Below the pieces are notes generated by a model. The model saw nothing but the letters and a program-made list of their open reading frames with translations. It did not search any database and was not told the DNA's origin. From positions 166,501 through 230,500 of the forward strand of contig NW_025804663.1 in NCBI RefSeq assembly GCF_014805685.1: 64,000 nucleotides of DNA, in the 5' to 3' direction. Below are positions 46,210-58,215 of the stretch, in pieces. The stretch is from Silurus meridionalis (lineage: Eukaryota > Chordata > Actinopteri > Siluriformes > Siluridae). Position numbers and translations under genes: made by a program. Numbering within the stretch: the stretch's first letter is position 1; the number at the start of each line of letters is the position of its first letter.

Positions 46210-46846
46210 CCTAAAGAGTCAACTCACTGCTAAATCAAATCATCTGATCTGACTTACTGATAAAATCCTGCATTCAGTGCACTCAAGGACAAGAAAGAAA
46301 AGGGCAGAAGAAATCTGTGTAAAGAAGCACAGAATCGGAGAAGACGAGAAACAGAAATACAGCTGTGGGAACGTTAAAGATGTCCACTCGTTACTGCAGA
46401 AGACTGAATCATTAGGAACCTCTGCATTCTCTAAAAGGCTGTTTTTCTCTTGTCTTTTTATGATTTATAAAGAATATAAAGTAGCACCTAAATCACACTC
46501 AAAACATCAAAAATTGTCTTTTGAACAACTCAAATATATGAATGTTTTCATATTAAAGCTGGATGTAAATAAAATCCTGGTAGAAAAACAACACATGGAT
46601 GTGTTGTGTTGAGATCAGTCTTCGAAGTAACAATTCTGTACGAGAACGAGCTCTTCAATCCAGTGCAGTACACAAACTTCTTCACTGAGGACTAAAGTGA
46701 GAAAGTATTTTCAACTCTAAAGTAAAAGACTCTGTAATAATAAAGAGAAATCTCTCCAATACTTTTCCCAATATTCCAAAAAAACTTTATTTTAAAGCAG
46801 AATCTCCACATCCAAACCTCATGAATTCAAATTAATTCAATTCCGT
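46210..46846. other. No recognisable gene
   Basis: Contains an open frame of 111 codons (46277-46612, +), Lys-rich and without recognisable domain, signal peptide or flanking signals. I cannot call it a gene. Confidence 0.35.
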
Positions 46847-47028
46847 TTTATTTCTGGAGCACTTTAAACAATGGATATTGTCTCAAATCAGTTTTGTACA
46901 GCTAAAAGAGGTAATAAAAGAATGTATAAGTTTGTTCCTTATAATTTTATCCCTGATTAGTGAGTCAGTAGTGACTGAAAACTCCTCAGACTTAATGAGT
47001 AAGAACCCTTAAGAGGAACTTCATGAAT
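46847..47028 (-). mobile_element. L2/CR1-like LINE 3'-terminal fragment
   Basis: Antisense: 'caattccgttttatttctgg', 'ttaaacaatggatattgtct', then the complements of the 'agggataaa' and 'ccacagtc' regions. Adjoins the C-rich minisatellite. Confidence 0.65.
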
Positions 47029-47029
47029 C

Positions 47030-47338
47030 TTTATTACCCCCACAGCCCCTCAACCACCCCCTAACCAAACAACCCCCTCAACCACCCCTAACCACACTAC
47101 CCTCTCAACCACCCCTAACCACACCACCCCCACCACCCCCACCCCTCCGCCGCCCCTAACCACCTCCTCAACCACCCCTAACCACACTACCTCAACCACC
47201 TCCTCAACCACCCCTAACCACACTACCCCTCAACCACCCCTAACCACACTACCCTCTCAACCACCCCTAACCACACTACCCCTCAACCACCCCTAACCAA
47301 ACCACCCCCTCAACCACCCCCAACCACACTTAAACCAA
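47030..47338. repeat. C-rich minisatellite (CCACCCCTAACCACACTA)n
   Basis: Units of about 18-28 bases built from CTCAACCACCCCTAACCA, CACTACC and similar words. The plus strand has almost no G. The CCCCTAA words make it look weakly telomere-like on its complement. Confidence 0.9.
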
Positions 47339-50300
47339 CTATCCAAACATCTCACGGGTACAAGGAAGATATGCTTCCGGTTCTGATATCCAACTTCTAC
47401 TTATCTCTGTCAGGTTACAAACCAAAAAAAACCACAGTCAAAAGATCTAAAAGTCATCTAACAGATGGGCACAGAGCAGGAGGAATCAGAGTCTGAAATA
47501 TAGAGTGCAAGCATCCATAAAACCAGCAAACCGAGCAACAGTAGAACCTGAGTCTGATAAACCAGTCCGATAATCCAAAACCCGAAACCCATGTAAGGTG
47601 GTGAGATGAGTCTCAAGCCATGTCCACACTAATATGCATTTTTCAAACAAAAATCTGTTTTTCTCTGGGTTTTGGCTTCCGCTGTTTACAAATGTATCTG
47701 TTTTAATGCAGACGGCTTCAGGAACGCTGAAAACCATTAAGACCATCTGACAGCAAGTGTTGATTGATGGCATCCTTAAATAGTGAGTGGAAGAAACAAA
47801 CTGGCTGCTGACCCAAAAGTGCTAGACCAAGATGGCTGCCGACCTGGACGCGGGGCTCGCGACCCGGAAAATTCTGACAATAACTTGATCTTTGAACAGC
47901 TAAATCTTCAAACAATGGCTAAAGTTCTACTGCTTCCAAAGGTTCTTAAATTAGCATTTCTTTATGAAAAAATGCTTTTAACCAATTTTCCCCGTCAGAG
48001 CTTTTAGTTTTACTCTCAGATTTAAAAAACAATCATCACGGTGTATTTATTGATGGAGACTGTGGATAAGGAGGTACACATACAAACAGATCGATCAGAT
48101 ATAAAGTAAAGAGCAGTAAGAAGTTTGAAAGTGTTTCTAACATATTCCAGACTGATTGTGACTTCCACTACATCAAGCACTGATTCGGATTTCTTTCAGC
48201 CTTACCCAGAATGCTCTGCAGCAGTTCAGCGATACGGATGACGACGTCTCTGTGGGCTTTTATGTGCCACCTGTAGAGTCCAGGTGCAGCAGCATATCCA
48301 TTTTCCAGCTTATTAAATATGTAAATGAGGCCAAAAGGTCTGAAAGCGAACAGGAGTGTGTGATTTTCTGTTCGAATGAAGCGTGCACCATCTCACTCCC
48401 TGTCACCATGGATTCGTCTTGCTGTATTGCGAGATTCTCCTCATGCATCTGCTTTTTCAGAAGGTCTGATGAATTCTCTGGAACAGAGGCTCTGACAGTA
48501 TATTAATGTGCTTGTTCGGATATAGTTTCCATGGTAACGGCTGGTTTACAATGCTAAAAGATGGACGAGGTGAATTTTTCTTAAAGCAAACAAACATTTA
48601 TTTATGCACCGTGTCTCTAACCCTATAACTATCAGAGGTAAGGCTGTAAATTCAGGACTTCTTTGAGGTTTCGAGAGAACGAGAGAATAGAGAGAATGAG
48701 AGAAAAGAGTTAAAGAGAGAATAGAGAGAAATGAAAGAAAAGAGAGAATAGAGTTAATGAGAGAATAGAAAGAAACAGAGAATAGATAGAATAAAGAGAA
48801 AGAGAGAAAGCCTGGTGAGAGAATTAGTGTATATAACTGCTATTATTTAGAATGTAGTTTTAAATGGATAAAAATGAAGGCGTGTCGTTCTTTATATCGT
48901 TTAGATAAAGACAGTGAAAGCTCAAGCAAAAATGAAAAATGGGGCTTTTACTCTGTTCTTAAGAAAAAAAAGCAGAAGGAGGAATTGGATCTTTAAAATT
49001 ATTTACCAGCTCTGGAGCTCCTCCACTTCATTCTGCCTTCGACCCGTAAAACAAAACCCGAGTGAGATTTAAATATTTTACAAAGAAATTTTCTGAACTG
49101 TTGGAGTTCACATGATGAAATTCCACCTGCTGGAGGACATTGTGAAATCTCAGTCCTGCACTGATGAACCTGAGCTCCAGGTGGCTGTCACCTGGTCATA
49201 TTAATATTCATCTCTCATCCACTCCTGAGCATATGCCTCTGTTCATGCTGTCAGGAGATCTGAATCCTGACCATCTGCCATCATTTACTCGCCATTAAAA
49301 TGCAGCTCCTGGAGGACTGTAAGGTGGAAATGCCTTCGGAGAGCAAACAAAGGTGACCAACATTATCTCCTGGAGATAAGGGGGAAGTAACCAGTGAAAG
49401 AAGAACTGGGGCTTTAAAGTCTAAAGTCCTATCACAAGTCTGGTTCTTCAGCACTCCAAAGCCCCAAGATCTTCTGCCCTGCCCTAAAACTCACCCTTTT
49501 TTCATTAAACATCAGTCTTTACACAAGGGAACGTTCCTGCTGTTCAGAGTCGGGTTCTGCAGCTGCTGAAGAGGATGTTCTGTCCTTCACACTCAGAATA
49601 ATCATTTGGTAAAACTCATACCTCCAGAGGTTGCCAAATTATTCCTACATAGAGTTTTCAGAGAAGGGGTTCTCCAACATGATCTACAGCAGATCAGCAC
49701 AAAGATCTGAAGGAGAAGAAGGTCTCATGAAGAAAACATAAATGCATGAAGAAAACCTGGATGTTCTATAGTTCAACCACATATGAAATGCAGAAGGCTT
49801 CTATACTTTACAATAAATGAAATGGTTTACAAATAGAAACAATGATAAATATAGAAATTAAATATAAAATACATATAAAATAGAATTGCAATAAAAATAA
49901 CTTTTTATCATACAGAATTTCCACATGTGAGCGTCAGGGAATATTCACCCCTGGAGCAGAGTTTATGAAGCTCTAATAGACTCCACAATCTGATCTTTAT
50001 TTCGATATTCACACGTGTTGATGAAGATGAAGTTGATGAAAATCTCCACCTCCGTATCTCCATCCTTTTGTTCATGTCTTCTTTTCTTTCTATCTGTCTT
50101 TAATTCTCGCTCTGATTTACGGGTGTACTGTATATCTGTAAGTCGTCAGTATTGGAATCCATATGCGGTTGAATGATGTAAATACAGGAAGCAAAAGCAG
50201 AGTTGAGAAAACAGGCCAATGTCCGATACACTATGAAGTCATTCAGGGAGGTAAAACCATAAAGAGCAAAACGTGAGCTGATGGACAGAAAACAGGGCAA

Positions 50301-50501
50301 AGCACAAAAGGTGTATAAACATGAGAAGTCTTTGTATAGTGCAGGAAACTTACATGATACATAGTTAAAGGCTGTAAACAGGAAATGTTCGTATGATCCG
50401 GAAGTGTTCAGAACTCTGGTGATGGTTCCCTCTGGTGGCGTGGTGTGGACATTACCCCTTGGAGCGTTACAGTATCGCGCACACACTGTTTTTATGAAGT
50501 A
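47339..50501. other. No recognisable gene
   Basis: About 3.2 kb with no supported coding region. 47612-47720 ('aagccatgtccacactaata', 'tctgggttttggcttccg') resembles a common fish MITE type, but no ends are defined. 48675-48815 is an imperfect AGAGAGAATAGAGAG purine tract. The open frame of 169 codons at 50100-50609 (-) ends in the MITE at 50502 and has no domain. Confidence 0.4.
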
Positions 50502-51136
50502 CAGTGGTACCTCGACATACGAGTTTAATTCGTTCCGTAAGCTTGCTCGTATGTCAAAATGTTTGTATTTCAAAGCAAATTTCCCCATTGAAATTAATTG
50601 AAATGCCATTAATCCGTTCCTGCCCCCAAAATGCCACCCAGTTGTTTTTGTTATGTTTTTAAAAAGAAAATGTATTTATAAATGACAAATCTTGTATAAA
50701 AAACACAATAAAAGAAAATGTAAAGATATAATAAGGTTTTATTCAGTGTATTTTCCTTGGAGATGAGATGACTTGAGCTAACGAAAACGCCGGTGGGGTG
50801 TGTGTGAATGTGTGTGTGTGAGTGTGAGTGTGTGGAGGCGGGGGGGGGTATGGGTGGTAGAGGCGATAAGGGAAGGCGGAGGGAAAACTCGTTTTTTTAC
50901 TATCACTCCTGTACACTATGTATCCCTAAACTTTTAAATTTTTACTTTTTCTTCTTTGCTTATCTTAATTTTCGTCACAATCTTCGCTTTCTGGCTTCGC
51001 TTCGCCATCTAGCAGCGGCGTCTCGAGCTCATATCTCAAGTTTTTGCTCGTGTATCAAAGCAAAACATCGACCAAGTGACCGCTCGTATCTCAAAAAACT
51101 TGTATGTTAGGGCACTCGTATGTCGAGGTTCCACTG
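50502..51136. mobile_element. Tigger/pogo-type MITE
   Basis: Starts 'cagtggtacctcgacatacg' and ends 'cgtatgtcgaggttccactg', terminal inverted repeats of at least 20 bp with one mismatch. TA flanks both ends (50500-50501 and 51137-51138), the expected duplication for the Tc1/mariner-pogo group. Internal sequence repeats 'ctcgtatgtcaaa' and 'ctcgtatctcaaaa', so sub-terminal inverted repeats also exist. No transposase is encoded in its 635 bp. Confidence 0.85.
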
Positions 51137-51138
51137 TA

Positions 51139-52430
51139 TTGTGTTCAGACAGCAAGTCTCTGTTTATTCTATGGATTGCTTGGCTTTCACGCCATGTTTC
51201 AATTCCTCGGTTTCATCTTTGTCCTAAATCACACTATTTGCTAATCACCCTAATTGACCTCATATGCCTCATGTTCCTGCCTTTCTATAATATAAGGAAC
51301 ACTACATCCTTCACACTGTTCACACCCAGACCTGATCTGCTCACAGTCTGAATACATTCTCAAAAGAATGTCCTTTCAGGAGTTGAGTTGGAATTTGGTT
51401 CCTCTCAAAACGTTTGAGCGTTTTCTCACCTCTTTATATCTGCACACATCTGTAAAGCAGAATCGATTTTCCACATTGAACTCCTTTTAATTTTTGTTTA
51501 AGTGAAATATCCCTCACTCTGATCTGATCATGTTGCAGCAGTGCAGCTCCTGTGTCAGGAACATCACCCTCATCCTCCTCTCGATTTCCTCTCTGTGTGA
51601 TATCACCTGTTCAGCCTGAAGGAAGAAATCAGCATGAATGGAACCGAACTGAAGGAAACAGTCACAAACACCAGCGTTCATCTTCACCGCTGTGTTTCGA
51701 GGTGCTAGAGATCACAGATCTGTGAGCAGATCTTCCTGAACATCGAGAAGTAAAAGAGAAAGGTATATAAAAACAGCTATAAAAAACAGCAGGTTGAGCA
51801 GAAGGTCTGGAGATAAAGGGGGATCATTTGTATAATAAAAACAAAGAGAAAAAGAGGAAAAAGAAGCGGATCTGATCATTAGAATCTGTTACTGGGTTAA
51901 TGATAGATGTTTAATTTATGACTTTATGGCGTCACTAAAACTGTATGATTTCAGTCATTCTTCCCAAAACCAAGCTGACCTGGTTATAAATTCGTCCTCC
52001 TGGCATTTTCTGCTGAGGCTCAGCAGTAGTCATGAAAGAGGACACGAATATAATAAAAACAGCTCTTTACATATTCATTCTTCTTTCCTACATTCCTAAT
52101 GTGCTCTATTTTCTCGTGGAGATAAAGAACTGAAGAACATGCAGATACATGAACATACAGTTCTGAAATACTTTATATAGAGAAAATAAAACCAGCAGGT
52201 GAACTGTTTGATACCCCAGCTGTGAGGTGTGTAAGAGTCAGTGATCTGGATTGGATGTTTGTTTCGTTCTGCAGCCCAGAAATCAGAAGAATCAGAGAAG
52301 AAGTAACTGATAGTTGTGATGGTTTTGTTGCATTTCCATTTCAGCTTGCAGACAGAAAGAAAAGTCTAAACATGATGAACTGAAAGGTTCTGGTATAAGG
52401 CTTGTGTCTGAAATGAAATAAAATAAAAAC
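51139..52430. other. No recognisable gene
   Basis: Unique-looking sequence; no motif recognised. Confidence 0.4.
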
Positions 52431-52565
52431 ATGTCAGAAAAATACCCAATACTTCACCTGCAATATCACAGGAGTTGTTTATTCTATGGAGCGGAATATC
52501 TCGGGAAAAGCACCAGGAGATTGACGGATCATTTTGTTGAGAAACATCGTGGCATTGGATTGAAA
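52431..52565 (+). pseudogene. Possible GIY-YIG endonuclease fragment (Penelope-like)
   Basis: The frame reads 'RSCLFYGAEYLGKSTRRLTD' followed by HFVEKHRGIG. The spacing resembles the 'YIGETKRRLxDRFxEH' part of GIY-YIG domains in Penelope-like retroelements, with YLGKSTRR in place of YIGETKRR. No reverse transcriptase is present, and a (GT)n tract follows immediately. Short, so tentative. Confidence 0.35.
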
Positions 52566-52581
52566 AGTTTCCTTTCTTTTA

Positions 52582-52587
<6 letters not shown>

Positions 52588-52629
<42 letters not shown>
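52588..52629. repeat. (GT)n microsatellite
   Basis: Perfect GT run. Confidence 0.95.
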
Positions 52630-52630
<1 letters not shown>

Positions 52631-53027
52631 AATGGTTGTATATGTATATATTCTCTGGTAAAATGAGCAGAAAGCCTAAATGCTGGAAATAATTGAAGCT
52701 GCCATGTCCGTGAGAGACGAGCTGCCATATTGCCTCAGTATGCCCAAATAAACACCATGCAGAGGAATCATGCGTAATTTATTAATGTGCAGTCACTCTT
52801 TATTTCTATCCGAGCAGAAACCAGACTCCGTGCTGAGCCCGAGACTCAAACTGTGCCACATACCAATGAATCCAAAAAAGCCAATTATACATCCAGAATG
52901 CCAACATTACGTCAACAATAGGATTTAAACCGAAAACTGAAACCTGCCGATTTTCATTACAATATTTACTGAGATCAAAACACGAGGAACAAAATTAGTT
53001 TATTTTACTAAATAATATACACCTGTG
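52630..53027. other. No recognisable gene
   Basis: Unique-looking sequence leading into the GT-rich satellite. Confidence 0.4.
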
Positions 53028-53072
53028 AGTTGTGTAGTGTGAAGTGGTGTAGTGTGGAGTGGTATGGTGGAG

Positions 53073-53205
53073 TCAAGTCAAGTCAAGTTTATTTCTATAG
53101 CGCGTTTCACAACAGACATTGTCTCAAAGCAGCTTTACACAAATCAACAGTCAAGGTGAACGGTGTGCATTTATCCCTGATGAGCAAGCCATGGCGACTG
53201 TGGAG
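53073..53205 (-). mobile_element. L2/CR1-like 3' end inside the satellite, copy 1
   Basis: Antisense from 'gtcaagtcaagtcaagttta' (the TTGAC tail) through 'gcgcgtttcacaacagacat' and 'ctcaaagcagctttacacaa' to 'catggcgactgtgga'. Satellite units continue on both sides. Confidence 0.85.
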
Positions 53206-55286
53206 TGTAGAGTGTAGTGGTGGAGTGGTGGTGTGGTGGAGTGGGGTGGTGTGGTGTGGTGGAGTGGAGTGTGGAGTGGTGTAGTGTGTGTGACGTAGCA
53301 TGATGTAGTGTGGAGTGATGTTGTGTGCTGTGATGTAGTGAGGATTGGTGTAATGTGGTGTATTGTGGTGTAGGGTGGAGTGGTATGGTGTGGCATGGTG
53401 TAGTGTGGTGGAGTGGTGGAATGGTGTAGTGTGGTGGAGTGGTGGGCGTTGTGGTGGAGTGTGGAGTGGTGTGGTGTAGTGTTGAGTGGTGTAGTGTGAA
53501 GTCTTTTAGTGGAGTGGAGTGGAGTGGTGGAGTGTGGAATGGTGTGGTGTAGTGTTGAGTGGTGTAGTGTGAAGTCTTTTAGTAGAGTGGTGGAGCGTTG
53601 TGGTGGAGTGTGGAGTGGAGTGTTGTAGTGTTGATTGGTGTAGTGTGAAGTCTTGTAGTGGAGTGTGGAGTGGTGTTGTGTGGTGTAGTGTGGTGTGGTG
53701 TAGTGTGTAGTCTTGTGGTGGAGTGTGGAGTGGTGTTGTGTGGTGTAGTGTGAGTGGTGTGGTGTAGTGTCGAGTGGTATGGTGGAGTGGTGTGGTGTAG
53801 TGTGGTGAAGTAGTGTTGTGTGGAATGGTGTAGTGTGGTGTAGCATGGTGTAGTGTGGTGAAGTGGTGAAATGGTTTAGTGTGGTGGAGTGTGGAGTAGT
53901 GTGGTGGAATAGTGTAGTGTGGTGTGGTGTGGTGTAGTGAGGAGTGGTGAAGTGTAGTGTGGCGTGGTGTGGCATGGTGGAGTGTGAAGCAGTGTGGTGG
54001 CGTGGTGGTGTGGTGGAGTGGTGTGGTGGAGTGGTGTAGTGTGAGTGGTGTAGTGTGTGTGACGTAGCATGATGTAGTGTGGAGTGATGTTGTGTGCTGT
54101 GATGTAGTGAGGATTGGTGTAATGTGGTGTATTGTGGTGTAGGGTGGAGTGGTATGGTGTGGCATGGTGTAGTGTGGTGGAGTGGTGGAATGGTGTAGTG
54201 TGGTGGAGTGGTGGGCGTTGTGGTGGAGTGTGGAGTGGTGTGGTGTAGTGTTGAGTGGTGTAGTGTGAAGTCTTTTAGTGGAGTGGAGTGGAGTGGTGGA
54301 GTGTGGAATGGTGTGGTGTAGTGTTGAGTGGTGTAGTGTGAAGTCTTTTAGTAGAGTGGTGGAGCGTTGTGGTGGAGTGTGGAGTGGAGTGTTGTAGTGT
54401 TGATTGGTGTAGTGTGAAGTCTTGTAGTGGAGTGTGGAGTGGTGTAGTGTGGAGTGGTGTTGTGTGGTGTAGTGTGTAGTCTTGTGGTGGAGTGTGGAGT
54501 GGTGTTGTGTAGTGTGGTGTGATGGAGTGTGGAGTGGTGTGGTGTAGTGTCGAGTGGTATGGTGGAGTGGTGTGGTGTAGTGTGGTGAAGTAGTGTTGTG
54601 TGGAATGGTGTAGTGTGGTGTAGCATGGTGTAGTGTGGTGAAGTGGTGAAATGGTTTAGTGTGGTGGAGTATGGAGTGGTGGAGAGTAGTGTGGTGGTGT
54701 GGTGTGGTGTAGTGAGGAGTGGTGAAGTGTAGTGTGGCGTGGTGTGGCATGGTGGAGTGTGAAGCAGTGTGGTGGCGTGGTGGTGTGGTGGAGTGGTGTG
54801 GTGAAGTGGTGTAGTGTGGAGTGGTGTGGCGTAGTGTGGAGTGGTGTAGTGGTGTAGTGTGGAGTGGTGTAGTGTGGTGGAATGGTGTAGTGTGGTGTGG
54901 TGTAGTGTGGTGGGGTGTGGTGTAGTGTGGAATGGTGTAGTGTGGAATAGTGTAGTGTGGAGTGGTGTGGTGGAGTTGTGTAGTGTGGTGTGGTGGAGTG
55001 GTGTAGTGAAGTGTGGAGTGGTGTGGTGTAATGTGGACTGGTGTGGTGTGGTGGAGTGGTGTAGTGGTGTGGTGGAGTGGTGTGGTGAAGTGTGAAGTGG
55101 AGTGGTGATTTGTTGTGGAGTGGTGTGGTTGAGTGGTGTAGAGTGGTGTGGAGTGGTGTAGTGTGGTGTGGCATGATGTAGTGTGGTCAAGTGGTGTTGT
55201 GTAGAATGGTGTAATGTGGTTTAGTGTGGAGTGGTGTAGAGTGGTGTGGTGAAGTGTGGAGTGGTGTGGTGGAGTGGTGTGTTGGA

Positions 55287-55415
55287 GTCAAGTCAAGTGA
55301 AGTTTATTTCTATAGCGCTTTTCACAACAGACATTGTCTCAAAGCAGCTTTACAGAAATCAACAGCCAAGGTGAATGGTGTGTATTTATCCTGATGAGCA
55401 GCCGTGGCGACTATG
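55287..55415 (-). mobile_element. L2/CR1-like 3' end inside the satellite, copy 2
   Basis: Same piece as at 53073 with the same ends ('gtcaagtcaagtgaagttta' to 'gtggcgactatgga') and about a dozen differences. Both copies stop at the same internal point and pass into the same GTGGAGTGTGGAGT-type sequence. Confidence 0.85.
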
Positions 55416-56075
55416 GAGTGTGGAGTAGTGTGGTGGAGTGGTGGAGTGTGGTGTGGAGTGGTGTGGTGGAATGTGGAGTGGTGTAGTGTGGAGTGGTGTG
55501 GTGTGGTGGAGTGTGCTGTGGTGTAGTGTGGAGTGGTGTGGTGTAGTGTGGTGTAGCATGGTGTAGTGTGGTGGAGTGTGAAATGGTGTAGTGTGGTGTG
55601 GTGTGGTGTGGTGGAGTGATGTAGTGTGGAGTGGTGTGGTGTGGTGTGGTGTGGAGTGGTGTGGTGAAGTGTAGTGTGGCGTGGTGTGGCATGGTGGAGT
55701 GTGAAGCAGTGTGGTGGCGTGGTGGTGTGGTGGAGTGGTGGAGCGTTGTGGTGGAGTGTGGAGTGGTGTGGCGTAGTGTTGAGTGGTGTAGTGTGGAGTC
55801 TTGTGGTGTGGTGGAGTGGTGGAGTGTGGTGGAGTGATGTAGTGTGGAGGGGTGTGGTGTAGTGTGGAATGGTGGAGTGTGAAATGGTGTAATGTGGTGG
55901 AGTGGTGTAGTGGGGATGGTGTATTGAAGTGGTGTAGTGTGGAATGCTGTAGTGTGAAATGGTGTAGTGTTGTGTAGTGTGGAATGGTGTAGTGTGGAGT
56001 GGTGTGGTGTAGTGTGGAGTGGTGTAATGTGGAGTGGTGTGGTAAAGTGGTGTAGTGTGAAGTGGTGTTGTGTGC

Positions 56076-56300
56076 ACTCAGGCAGACGCCAGGAAAAAGC
56101 GTGCCGATCTACGAGGAAAGACGGGGGGCTCTAAAGAGAGAAAGAGTGGCGATCCACGAGCAAGACGGCCGGACGCCGGGGAAAGCGTCCCAAACCGTGA
56201 GACTGTGGGGGAGCCCCGGTGTGAGCACTGGAAAGGAAAACGAAAGAGAATAAAGAAAGCTCTGCTTGGTTAAGTTTTGCTTGTCTCTTTCTTCCAGTAC
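56076..56300. other. GC-rich segment, possible retroelement end
   Basis: GC-rich sequence ('gacggccggacgccgggg', 'gggggagccccggtgtgagc') follows the satellite abruptly and ends 'gagaataaagaaagctctgc' and TTGCTTGTCTCTTTC. The AATAAA followed by a T-rich stretch is reminiscent of an LTR R/U5 region, but no paired LTR was found. Two overlapping short frames have no recognised domain. Confidence 0.3.
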
Positions 56301-57739
56301 AGAACCAGTGAGTGTGTTGCAATCAGATTCTTTTCCAGAACAAGATATTTTAATTCTGAAGATTAAAAAATATAGTGTAGTGTAGCCAGGGACATTCGAG
56401 GAGAAACAGAAATTATTTGTTTTCCTCTTATCTGAGGGTTTTATGGTGGTGGCCCAGTCACATTCTACATTTGTAAAGTGAAAACCTCAAGAAGCTTTTT
56501 ATAGAAAACAGAACCAATTTGTTCATCTAGAGAAAGTGCTTGGCAGTGAGACTTACATGCTTCAGAGAAAGGTAGATTCGGTCTACAGCAGCAGTTGAAG
56601 GATCCTGCTTACAGCAGTGAAATACAGGCTGAGTAAGCAGATGTTCCTCTGCCAGGCTGAAAGCCAGAATTTCTCTCCAGGTCAACGCTCCAATGCTTCT
56701 CACTGACATTGTTCTGGCTACAGCTTCAGATGAGGAAATGCCAAATGTGAGCAAATTTATTGGCACACATCAGAAGGGTTTTTACGAAGCAGTCCAAATA
56801 AAATAAAATAGTGGCTTTGGCAGGAGAAAAGGTCTGCAGATGGTTGGTTGAGAAAACCTCAGAACCAGATATTAATTATGGACTCACAGCACCAGTTTTA
56901 AATACAAACACAAGGAAATTATTGAAATGAACCAAGATGGAGATGAAGGTGGAAGTCGACCGAGTTGTCAGGTCTAAGTTTCATTCTTCACGGTCTGTAG
57001 ACTGCTGGATGTATGCCCAGGCCTTCGCTACCATGACATATGTTAGTAATGTAGTTTGATTTTATCTCCAGGTTGAAGAAACAAATATTTCAACAGCAAT
57101 TTAACATCTAACAGAGCAAAATGTTTTTAAGAGTGTTTTTAATTCAGATCATAGATTCAACAATATATGAAATATTTCTGGGAATGAGAAGGAGAGAAAA
57201 ATCCACTAAAATTTGAGGAAATAATACAATTACACAATATCCAGGACCTGCTTGTACAATCCCATGAGATTAAATAAAAAATTCCACACCATTTACAATG
57301 AACTTTAATAGAACGCAGGAAATTCTAAGAACGCTCATTCCTTTGCTCATAGAACATCTCAAACAGTTTAGAAGCAGATGTTTTCTGCCTCTTTAAAAGG
57401 CAAATCTTGTCTTGCTACTTTTTTAATGGATGAAGTGAAGAGTTGAGGAGCTGACAAACTAAAAAATGACCTTCTTCACTTGAGCCAATTAACCTGAGCC
57501 AGGTTAATTCAGTGGGACATGTAGAAGTTTGTATGATTATTGTGTCTCTGACTAGCGTAAGAGAGAGAGAGTTCATTAAACACTGGAGTGTATGAAAATG
57601 GGATTCAAAATGAAACACTTTTTTCTTCTATCTCTGAATTTTTAGCAGCTCTGTGATGGAATTGTAATTTTAGCACTGCGAGGTTAGCCCAGGGTTAGGG
57701 ATAGATGATGATGATGTCTTTACCCTTAGAGCTGAGAGA
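56301..57739. other. No recognisable gene
   Basis: Unique-looking sequence; open frames of 60-80 codons lack domains. Confidence 0.4.
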
Positions 57740-58215
57740 TTTCCCTCCGGTTTCTTTCATTTATTCTTAATGACACCCTACCTCTGGATGGAGTCCATAG
57801 AGACTGGAGATGGTTCCACATAAACAGCCAAAAGATTTATGAAGTTCCTTGAGGAACTTTGGGGAAGGATTTGGACTGGAATTAATATCAACAGTCTGCT
57901 CCAGTGAACTCGGGACCACAGTTTGCATGAACAGTTCTGCATGTGAGCGTCATCACTGAACACTTTATAACCTCAACACTGATGAACCTGTAACACTGGA
58001 CATTCAGTGTTGGGGATGAGGATGAGTTTCCCTTTTGATTCTGTTTTTTAAAGTCTCAGGGAGATTTTCCTTCACCACAGTCACCACTGGATCAGTCATT
58101 AGGGAGAAACCGATAATTATAAAGAACAAACGTATACATTCTTTTTTTACCACTTTTTCTCTCTAAAGCTGCTTTGAGACAATGTTCATTGTTAAACATG
58201 CTCTAGAAATAAAGC
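57740..58215 (+). mobile_element. L2/CR1-like LINE 3' region (subtype 2)
   Basis: Sense copy with subtype-2 words 'ggatttggactggaattaat' and 'tgaactcgggaccacagttt', then the shared terminal block 'ctaaagctgctttgagacaa' and GCTCTAGAAATAAAGCAATTGAG. It is the best guide copy for the fragment at 15296. Confidence 0.7.

Larger units (their letters stand above)
53028..56075. repeat. GT-rich satellite with higher-order structure
   Basis: About 3 kb of GTGGAGTGGTGTAGT-type units; the plus strand is nearly free of C. A segment of roughly 770 bp starting 'gacgtagcatgatgtagtg' at 53292 is repeated from 54061. The segment 'gtgaagcagtgtggtggcgt' recurs at about 53985, 54760 and 55700. L2 tails sit inside at 53073 and 55287. 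Minus-strand frames of up to 414 codons rich in Thr, His, Pro and Ser are repeat artefacts. Confidence 0.95.

Noticed and set aside
46277..46612. 111-codon Lys-rich open frame as a gene
   Set aside because: No recognised domain, no promoter or splice context, and AT-rich flanks; a frame of this length is expected by chance in 64 kb.
48252..48506. 84-codon open frame with several Cys residues
   Set aside because: No recognisable cysteine-rich family pattern or signal peptide; likely chance.
53151..55190. Long minus-strand open frames, up to 414 codons, rich in His, Thr, Pro and Ser
   Set aside because: They are translations of the C-free GT-rich satellite, where stop codons are rare. There is no start context, domain or promoter.
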